From: Flavobacteriales bacterium
GTDB lineage: Bacteria > Bacteroidota > Bacteroidia > JACJYZ01
Direction of reading: 5' to 3'
NCBI GenBank assembly: GCA_020635855.1
Contig: JACJYZ010000002.1
Location: 558,001 to 622,000 of the forward strand
Length of the DNA stretch: 64,000 nt
Part shown: in pieces, positions 59,501 through 64,000 of the stretch
Layout of the letters: each line of letters starts with the position of its first letter
How positions within the stretch are numbered: position 1 is the stretch's first letter
The notes under the pieces: model-generated
The model's database searches: none
What the model saw: the letters and a program-made list of their open reading frames with translations, nothing else
What the model was told of the DNA's origin: nothing
Program-made: the position numbers and the translations under genes

Positions 59501-60457
59501 TTTGCGGATATGTCAACCGGCAATGTAGCGGCATGTGCCTGGGATTTCGGAGATGGTGCCACGTCTACCACATGCGGTGATCAGTCGCATACCTATCAGG
59601 CTCCCGGAACTTATGATGTGATTCAATGTGTGACGGATGCGGGAGGATGCGGTCATTGCGATACCATCCAGGTGACGGTGCACCCGCAACCGGTGGTATG
59701 TTTTACCGACTCGGCGGTGGGATGCGTACCCATCACCCATCAGTTCTTTAATTGTTCGCAGCAAACCGGTACCTGCCTGTGGGATTTCGGTGACGGAACC
59801 ACTTCCACCGATTGTGACCCCACGCATGTGTTCACCGATCCGGGTTGTTATGATGTCACGCTTACGATCACGTCTGCAGAGGGATGTACGGCTACACTCA
59901 TGAAACCTTGCTATGTGGAGGGATATCCGTGGCCTACAGCTGACTTTCTCGCCAATCCGGCCGAGGTGAGTGTGATGAATCCCGTGGTGAACCTGTTTGA
60001 TAAGAGTTCGGATGCCATTTCATGGGAGTGGGATTTCGGTGACAGCTCTGCTGTGTCCGGTGCCCAGAATCCGATCCATACCTATACCGATACCGGATGT
60101 TATACCATCCGCCTGGCGATTGTTAACCAGTACGGTTGTAAGGATACCATAGAAGGTGATATCTGTGTGAAAGACATTGCCACCATTTATGTGCCCAACG
60201 TGTTCTCACCGAACGGGGATGGCAAGAATGAAGTGTTCAGACCGGTACACTACGGGTATTGTGAAATGGAGATGTACATCTTCGACCGTTGGGGCAACCT
60301 GATTTATACCACGAATTCACTCACCGGGGGCTGGAACGGAAGTGTGGAAAATAGCACTGAACCGGCTCAGGAAGACGTTTACGTGTGGCTGATCAAAGCC
60401 ATAGATTGCCAGGGCAACCCATGGAAACGAATCGGGCATGTGACGTTGATCAGGTAG
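56426..60457 (+). CDS. Giant PKD/SprB-repeat surface protein with T9SS type B (gliding-motility) C-terminal domain
   Basis: 1343 residues as read from 56426; the true N-terminus is probably the gene start at 56148. In order: a galactose-binding-like region (about 50-320, DFEMCDFSGWETYVGEVNT, DVTFEFIVGDCSQGGHYGYG); a PKD domain (WEWDFDNNGTVDATDQNPSH); about seven SprB-type repeats (GGTPTYTFKWNNNSTGEDL, AGVYTVTVTDNNNC); three more PKD domains (CAWDFGDGAT, CLWDFGDGTT, WEWDFGDSSA); and a type B sorting domain (IYVPNVFSPNGDGKNEVF, YIFDRWGNLIY). It resembles cell-surface adhesins of gliding bacteria; motility itself cannot be inferred from one gene. Confidence 0.88.
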   Translation: MGTNVCPAGTTTGYHGKGVVFRSIWLDYQAQKQLVPAPSVQRIDPIAISKMKFRSMAVHGPGQDCNNPDFEMCDFSGWETYVGEVNTSPYVMINSVSTDIWCSEKTGQCTNLPPPDPACGCDQGGGVITCGNGCTGTSTTNGVCTCTSCPCAFNSSHFIVSSGTDEVTKAFPKVYPGGGGCSALIGDKTGTGGKAASVAQTFRVSKANANFVYHWAAVMQDPGTSHAPGEKPFIKVNMYDKDGNGIPCANYEAYSGDGKDGWQTTGGLLNDIVYHDWTTVFVPLDSYMGQDVTFEFIVGDCSQGGHYGYGYLDLECNPFGLLVGTEVPCGPTTLCAPDGADKYQWSTGETTQCITPATTNDYSVTVTPYTGVACSIILDTNVVVVPKSVTADFTTADICVGDSAHFTDGSTATGTTIDTWEWDFDNNGTVDATDQNPSHVYTNIGTYTVELTVTSPDGCTHSITKTINVTECGVDVDVTGDEICEGDCGSIEASPVSGTGPFTYTWSDASLTGTGPHQVCPTVTTDYTVTISDNFGNTDEATATVVVNPLPVLTTSMTGTACGACDGSISVNATGATSYTFSWSNGCTSATCSGVCAGTYSVTVTSDKGCEQTASVNVSNTDGQQIVMDSTDVLCNGTCTGTATSTIISGGTAPFDFSWSNGQTGNSATGHTITGLCAGTYSVTVTDASGCEALGVTVVNEPPALVISHTSVNNPCFGDALGSVDLTVSGGMPGYTYDWDQDGTGDNDDAEDLSNLPAGTYAVTVTDANGCQITDEIIITEPTQLVAGTTATDVSCAGGTDGAVDLNVSGGTPTYTFKWNNNSTGEDLTGVPAGVYTVTVTDNNNCTVIITDTVEEPTPLVLSTTGVDNLCYGDAGGSIDLTASGATPGYTYKWSNGKTTQDLSGLVAGVYAVTVTDKNGCTATAQQNITEPTALVLSGSTTNESCFASNGSATISASGATPGYHYLWDNGATSATNTGLPEGTYCVTVTDNNGCTHDTCLSLVNIPGPISGLSGEDVCEGAATNFADMSTGNVAACAWDFGDGATSTTCGDQSHTYQAPGTYDVIQCVTDAGGCGHCDTIQVTVHPQPVVCFTDSAVGCVPITHQFFNCSQQTGTCLWDFGDGTTSTDCDPTHVFTDPGCYDVTLTITSAEGCTATLMKPCYVEGYPWPTADFLANPAEVSVMNPVVNLFDKSSDAISWEWDFGDSSAVSGAQNPIHTYTDTGCYTIRLAIVNQYGCKDTIEGDICVKDIATIYVPNVFSPNGDGKNEVFRPVHYGYCEMEMYIFDRWGNLIYTTNSLTGGWNGSVENSTEPAQEDVYVWLIKAIDCQGNPWKRIGHVTLIR

Positions 60458-60590
60458 GAGGACAGCATACAGCATACAGCAAGAGTACATCTGTCCAAAC
60501 CAAATCCCAAAGGCGTTCATAGGACAATCAATGCCTGAATGCAAATTCACTACAATTCTACTGTTGCACTTGCTTTAGAAGGCCGCGCAG

Positions 60591-61424
60591 TTACTTGTGG
60601 GGTTTGGTAAAATGGAGGATGCCCCAATCGAGGTGTCCCCTTTCACCGCCCTTGATCCAGTGATTAAGTCCGGCTTCCATGTTGGTCAGGTAGGGTTCAC
60701 TGCAGTATTGCAAGAGCTCTGTTTTCCTGTGCCGGATTTCCTTGAGTACCTTGGAATAATGGGCCACCAGTTGTTGGGGCATTTCCACCGTTTTTTTACA
60801 GGTCATGCCTACCTCCGAGGAAATGTTTCTGTATCGCTTGAATGAACCCAGTTCATGAAGGTGGATGCGGTTGAGGATCGGTTGCAGCACGTCAGCGGGA
60901 GGCGCTCCCTTTTGCATGGGATCGGTGAAGATAAAATCGCCGCCGGGTTTGAGCACACGGAAAACTTCGTGGAAGACCTGTGTTTTATCACCGCTGTGCA
61001 GCAGGGCATCTTCGGACCATACGATATCAAATGAGCGGTCTTCGAACGGCAGATCTTCAAAATTGCCTGTTTGTACGGATATGAGATCATCCAGCCCGAG
61101 TTCCCTGTTTCGCTTCCGGTTTCTTTCGTTTTCCGTTTCGCTCAGGTTGAGACATGTCACCTGGCACCTGAATTTGGATGCGAGGTAACGGGCGGCGCCG
61201 CCGTAGCCGGATCCGATATCGAGGATCTTCATCTGGCTGTCGATGAAACCAAGCATGGAAGCCATGGTTTGCACGGTGCGCATGCTGCCCTGGAAAATGG
61301 ATTCGTCGGGGAGTTCGTAAATGCCGATGTGGATGTCCTCGCCTCCCCATACGTGGAAGTAGAACTGGTCGGCGTCGTTGCTGTCGTAGTAGGTTTTGGT
61401 TTTGCTGATGATCTCGTTTTCCAT
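60591..61424 (-). CDS. Sarcosine/dimethylglycine N-methyltransferase (SDMT-like)
   Basis: 277-residue class I SAM-dependent methyltransferase. N-terminal YYDSNDADQFYFHVWGGEDI followed by HIGIY is characteristic of the sarcosine/dimethylglycine N-methyltransferases. SAM-binding motif ILDIGSGYGGAARYLASKF, then acidic IVWSEDALLHSGDK and FRVLKPGGDFIFTDPM. It should convert sarcosine and dimethylglycine to glycine betaine, completing the pathway begun by the gene 10 bases upstream. Length is typical. Translation is probably coupled with the upstream GSMT gene. Confidence 0.9.
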   Translation of the reverse strand: MENEIISKTKTYYDSNDADQFYFHVWGGEDIHIGIYELPDESIFQGSMRTVQTMASMLGFIDSQMKILDIGSGYGGAARYLASKFRCQVTCLNLSETENERNRKRNRELGLDDLISVQTGNFEDLPFEDRSFDIVWSEDALLHSGDKTQVFHEVFRVLKPGGDFIFTDPMQKGAPPADVLQPILNRIHLHELGSFKRYRNISSEVGMTCKKTVEMPQQLVAHYSKVLKEIRHRKTELLQYCSEPYLTNMEAGLNHWIKGGERGHLDWGILHFTKPHK

Positions 61425-61434
61425 GGCTGTGGGC

Positions 61435-62265
61435 TTATTCGGGTTTGTAGGTTTTTTCGGCTACGTGAATGAAAAAGTCCGGAGCATCGGTTTTAAAGGT
61501 TTCCTGAAAATCGCCGTAGGTTTGAATGGTTTGAAAGCCCACCTCCCTGAGCAGGCCGGTCACGTATTGTTCCCGCAGCGGGAACATGTTCAGGTGGTAT
61601 ACCGATTGGTCGGGGAACTCGTACCGGAAGCGGGCCAGGCCATCATCTACGTATTCGGGCGCTGCGGATACATTCTCTCCGGCATAGTAGTATACGTGTT
61701 GTGATTTGAACTCCTTGTTGTCGAGAATGGCATCATAGTTCCTGTGATCAATGATGAGGATGCCGTCATGTTTGAGCGCTGAATAGAATTCGGCAAGCGC
61801 TTTCCGCCGGTCGTTTTCGGAGAACAGGTGTGTGAAAGAATTTCCAAGGCAGATGATGGCATCAAAGCGGCCGTGAACATCACGGTTCAACCACCTCCAG
61901 TCGGCTTGCACGGTGCGCAGGATGTGGCCGTGGTCTTTTGCATTCTGGAAGGCCTTGGCGAGCATGACCGGACTTCCATCCACGCTCCACACCTCAAAAC
62001 CATTGTTGATGAGTTTGACCGAATGATATCCCGTTCCTGTGGCTACATCCAGTATTTTTTTCTTGTTCCGTTTTTTCAGCTCCTTGATGAAGAAGTTGCC
62101 TTCTCCTTTGTCGCGCGCTTCCCAGTCAATCAGTTGATCCCATTTTTCAACAAAGCCATGGATGTATTCTTCTTTATACTTGTTGGTGTTTCGGACTTTC
62201 TCGGGTTGACTTCCGTACTCCTGTCTTGTCTGTGCTTTTTTTAGCAGTGCTCTTTCGTCTGTCAT
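61435..62265 (-). CDS. Glycine/sarcosine N-methyltransferase (GSMT)
   Basis: 276 residues. Hallmark segments of bacterial GSMT: YKEEYIHGFVEKWDQLIDWE, SAM site ILDVATGTGYHSVKLINNGF, HILRTVQADWRWLNRDVHGR, ICLGNSFTHLFSENDRRKAL, YYAGENVSAAPEYVDDGLA and YGDFQETF. It methylates glycine to sarcosine and dimethylglycine with SAM. The first 30 codons overlap the end of the BCCT transporter gene in another frame (62174-62265). The family N-terminus (YG..P..VR.T..YKEEY) starts inside this overlap, so the overlap is real. Confidence 0.93.
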   Translation of the reverse strand: MTDERALLKKAQTRQEYGSQPEKVRNTNKYKEEYIHGFVEKWDQLIDWEARDKGEGNFFIKELKKRNKKKILDVATGTGYHSVKLINNGFEVWSVDGSPVMLAKAFQNAKDHGHILRTVQADWRWLNRDVHGRFDAIICLGNSFTHLFSENDRRKALAEFYSALKHDGILIIDHRNYDAILDNKEFKSQHVYYYAGENVSAAPEYVDDGLARFRYEFPDQSVYHLNMFPLREQYVTGLLREVGFQTIQTYGDFQETFKTDAPDFFIHVAEKTYKPE

Positions 62266-63784
62266 GTTTCTTAGTTTTATGGTGATAGCTCTGCAAACCT
62301 TTGATGAGGCAATAACACATCACGAGGATGGCGATGCCCAATGGGAGGCCGGTGGTGATGGAAGCGGTTTGCAGCGCTTTAAGGCCTCCTCCCAATAGCA
62401 GTGCCGCGGCAACTGCTCCTTCTGTCAATGCCCAGAATATCCGGATCGAAACAGGTGATTCCGCTTTGCCGGCGGTGGTGAGCCTGTCAACCACCATGGA
62501 TCCTGAATCGGAGGAGGTGACAAAGAAACTCACGACCAGCAACAATCCGAGCGCTGATGTGAAGGATGCGTATGGAAAGTGTTCCAGGAACTTGAACAAT
62601 GCTGAGGACACGTCTTGTTGAATGGCTCCTGAAATGTCGACGTTGTCGAATAAGGTAAGATGCAGCGCTGAACCGCCGAATGCCGACATCCACAGAAAGG
62701 TGATCAACGACGGCACGGCCAGCACGCCCACGATGAACTCTCTTAACGTGCGACCCTTGGATACGCGTGCGATGAACATGCCTACGAATGGCGACCATGC
62801 GAGCCACCATCCCCAGTAAAAGAGCGTCCAGCTGTTCTGCCAGTTCGTGTTTTCGTAGGCTTCGGTGCGGAAAGCCAGCTCCGGCAGGCGTTGCAGGTAA
62901 CCTCCTACGTTCTCCAGGAATGTGTCAAGGATGAACCTCGTGGGGCCTACCAGGATCATTCCCACCAGAAAAATCAGGGCCAGGTACATGTTGAATTCGC
63001 TCAGTCGCTTTATTCCTTTCTTGAGCCCGAGGACCAAAGATGTTGTGGCCATGAGTGTGACAACGATAATGATAATCACCTGCGTGGTGGAGGAAATCTC
63101 CACACCCAGCAGGTAGTTCAAGCCTGAGTTGATCTGTTTGGCTCCGAGTCCGAGTGATGTTGCCAACCCGAACAACGTGGCGATGACTGCGGCTGTATCG
63201 ATTAGTCCGCCGGCCAGGCCGTGTACACGCTTCCCGAGGATGGGGTGGAAGACCGAACTCACATTCAGCGGCAAGCGCAGGTTGTAAGCGAAAAAGGCGA
63301 GAGCCAGCCCCATCACGGCATAGATCGCCCAGGCATGCAATCCCCAGTGCAGGTATGTAAATGCCATGGCGTTTTCCGCGGCCTCCATTTGATTGGACAC
63401 CGGGATGGGCGGATGCATCATGTGTGTGATGGGTTCGGCCACACTCCAGAACAGCAAGCCGATTCCCATACCGGCGCTGAACAGCATGGCAAACCAGGCG
63501 CCAAGCGAAAACTCAGGCTTGGCCCTGTATCCGCCCAACCGTATATGCCGGTACTTGCTGGTTGCCAGGTAGACGCAAAATATGAGCAGGATGTTGGTGG
63601 TCAGCACCAGAAACCATCCCGCGGAATCACAGATCCCAGCCTGAATGCTTTCGAAGAAAGGTTTCAGCCGCTTGTGCTCCGCGATGGTAAAGGCGATGAA
63701 GAGGACAATGATGGTTAACGAAGGCCAGAAAACAAGCGGACGTACGGCGCCGTATTGCCTGATATGCCGTTTGGAATCTTTCAA
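62174..63784 (-). CDS. BCCT-family betaine/choline/carnitine transporter
   Basis: About 536 residues from a TTG at 63784. No ATG exists before the fourth helix, so the start is non-ATG; the frame opens at TTG 63946, but that lies upstream of the probable transcription start. About twelve helices. BCCT signatures: AMLFSAGMGIGLLFWSVAEP, where the GMGIG form is typical of Na+-coupled betaine carriers, and LFYWGWWLAWSPFVGMFIAR with SKGRTLREF. The C-terminal 45 residues are Lys/Arg/Ser/Thr-rich, as in osmosensing tails. It is first in the operon with GSMT and SDMT, so glycine betaine is the likely substrate. Confidence 0.9.
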   Translation of the reverse strand: MKDSKRHIRQYGAVRPLVFWPSLTIIVLFIAFTIAEHKRLKPFFESIQAGICDSAGWFLVLTTNILLIFCVYLATSKYRHIRLGGYRAKPEFSLGAWFAMLFSAGMGIGLLFWSVAEPITHMMHPPIPVSNQMEAAENAMAFTYLHWGLHAWAIYAVMGLALAFFAYNLRLPLNVSSVFHPILGKRVHGLAGGLIDTAAVIATLFGLATSLGLGAKQINSGLNYLLGVEISSTTQVIIIIVVTLMATTSLVLGLKKGIKRLSEFNMYLALIFLVGMILVGPTRFILDTFLENVGGYLQRLPELAFRTEAYENTNWQNSWTLFYWGWWLAWSPFVGMFIARVSKGRTLREFIVGVLAVPSLITFLWMSAFGGSALHLTLFDNVDISGAIQQDVSSALFKFLEHFPYASFTSALGLLLVVSFFVTSSDSGSMVVDRLTTAGKAESPVSIRIFWALTEGAVAAALLLGGGLKALQTASITTGLPLGIAILVMCYCLIKGLQSYHHKTKKHDRRKSTAKKSTDKTGVRKSTRESPKHQQV

Positions 63785-63904
63785 ACCCCGGACGTTGCAT
63801 GCGTTTCCCTCGCATACAGTCTCGATTTTGTAAAGAATTGATGAATGGAATGCACTGTCAACACATTTGAAATATCTTGTCTGGTATGGATTACATGAAA
63901 AATG

Positions 63905-63947
63905 TGTTGCATGCAACAAATATAGTAAAGCATTCTTAAACGACAAG
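63905..63947 (-). promoter_or_regulatory. Promoter and palindromic operator of the betaine operon
   Basis: Minus strand: CTTG (63944-63947), 19 bases, TATATTTG (63917-63924), an exact -7 box. A perfect 14-bp palindrome TGTTGCATGCAACA (63905-63918) overlaps the end of the -7 box and the expected transcription start. A related GTTGCATGC occurs at 63794-63802, near the TTG start. Confidence 0.65.
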
Positions 63948-63964
63948 GGAATGGCGCCATTTGC

Positions 63965-63972
63965 TACATTTG
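63965..63972 (+). promoter_or_regulatory. -7 box facing rightwards at the window edge
   Basis: TACATTTG is an exact -7 match, and an ATG follows at 63992, eight bases before the window ends. A divergent gene, possibly a regulator, may start there. No good -33 box at the right spacing, and only three codons are visible, so I do not call the gene. Confidence 0.3.
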
Positions 63973-64000
63973 ATTACATATACATAAGGTTATGGACTTG

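Noticed and set aside
63785..63946. Extended N-terminus of the BCCT transporter from TTG 63946
   Set aside because: It would start upstream of the predicted transcription start and read through the palindrome; the added residues do not resemble a BCCT N-terminus.

Overview
The window is a chromosomal segment of a Bacteroidota bacterium. The evidence is internal: several secreted proteins end in type IX secretion (T9SS) sorting domains (type A in the choice-of-anchor B protein, the FG-GAP protein, the subtilase and an M1 peptidase; type B in the large PKD/SprB-repeat protein), promoters fit the Bacteroidota form TTTG-N19/20-TAnnTTTG, and lipoproteins, LpxK and FadL-type porins indicate a Gram-negative envelope. 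I cannot place it below phylum. A glycine betaine synthesis and uptake operon suggests a saline or osmotically variable habitat.

Layout. 0-15.6 kb is mostly housekeeping: a cut-off M1 peptidase, a TlpA-like lipoprotein, a T9SS cargo protein, purine nucleoside phosphorylase and LpxK, then divergently Nif3-like, zinc-ribbon and TPR proteins, an OMPP1/FadL porin, a Tyr-rich lipoprotein, ProS, a conserved hypothetical and a COG2509-type flavoprotein. 16-18.7 kb is a repeat-built T9SS protein. 18.9-21.1 kb is an islet of two small genes and a HigBA toxin-antitoxin pair between related intergenic repeats. 21.2-23.1 kb is an Nramp-UspA fusion transporter.

23.5-40.5 kb is the most striking part: ten tightly packed or overlapping genes on one strand, closed by a terminator, encoding a DNase-I-fold (EEP) protein, a very large beta-rich protein that resembles DUF6603 from memory, other large proteins of unknown function, a FISUMP-domain protein and two collagen-like Gly-rich paralogues. 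None has a recognisable signal peptide or T9SS tail. I treat this as the candidate undescribed system.

40.6-46.5 kb is repeat-rich with small secreted proteins, MsrB and a spondin-domain lipoprotein. 46.5-49.3 kb encodes a PhoB/OmpR-type two-component system. The promoters of the response regulator, msrB and the spondin gene share one architecture, TTCGTGA-N4-TTCGTGA-N11-TAnnTTT(G/A), which defines a probable regulon. 49.4-60.5 kb carries a subtilase, an M1 peptidase, an orphan 7TM-like histidine kinase and a giant PKD/SprB-repeat protein that looks frameshifted. 60.6-63.8 kb is the BCCT-GSMT-SDMT operon for uptake and de novo synthesis of glycine betaine, with a palindrome over its probable transcription start.

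All homology statements come from reading motifs. No database search was run.
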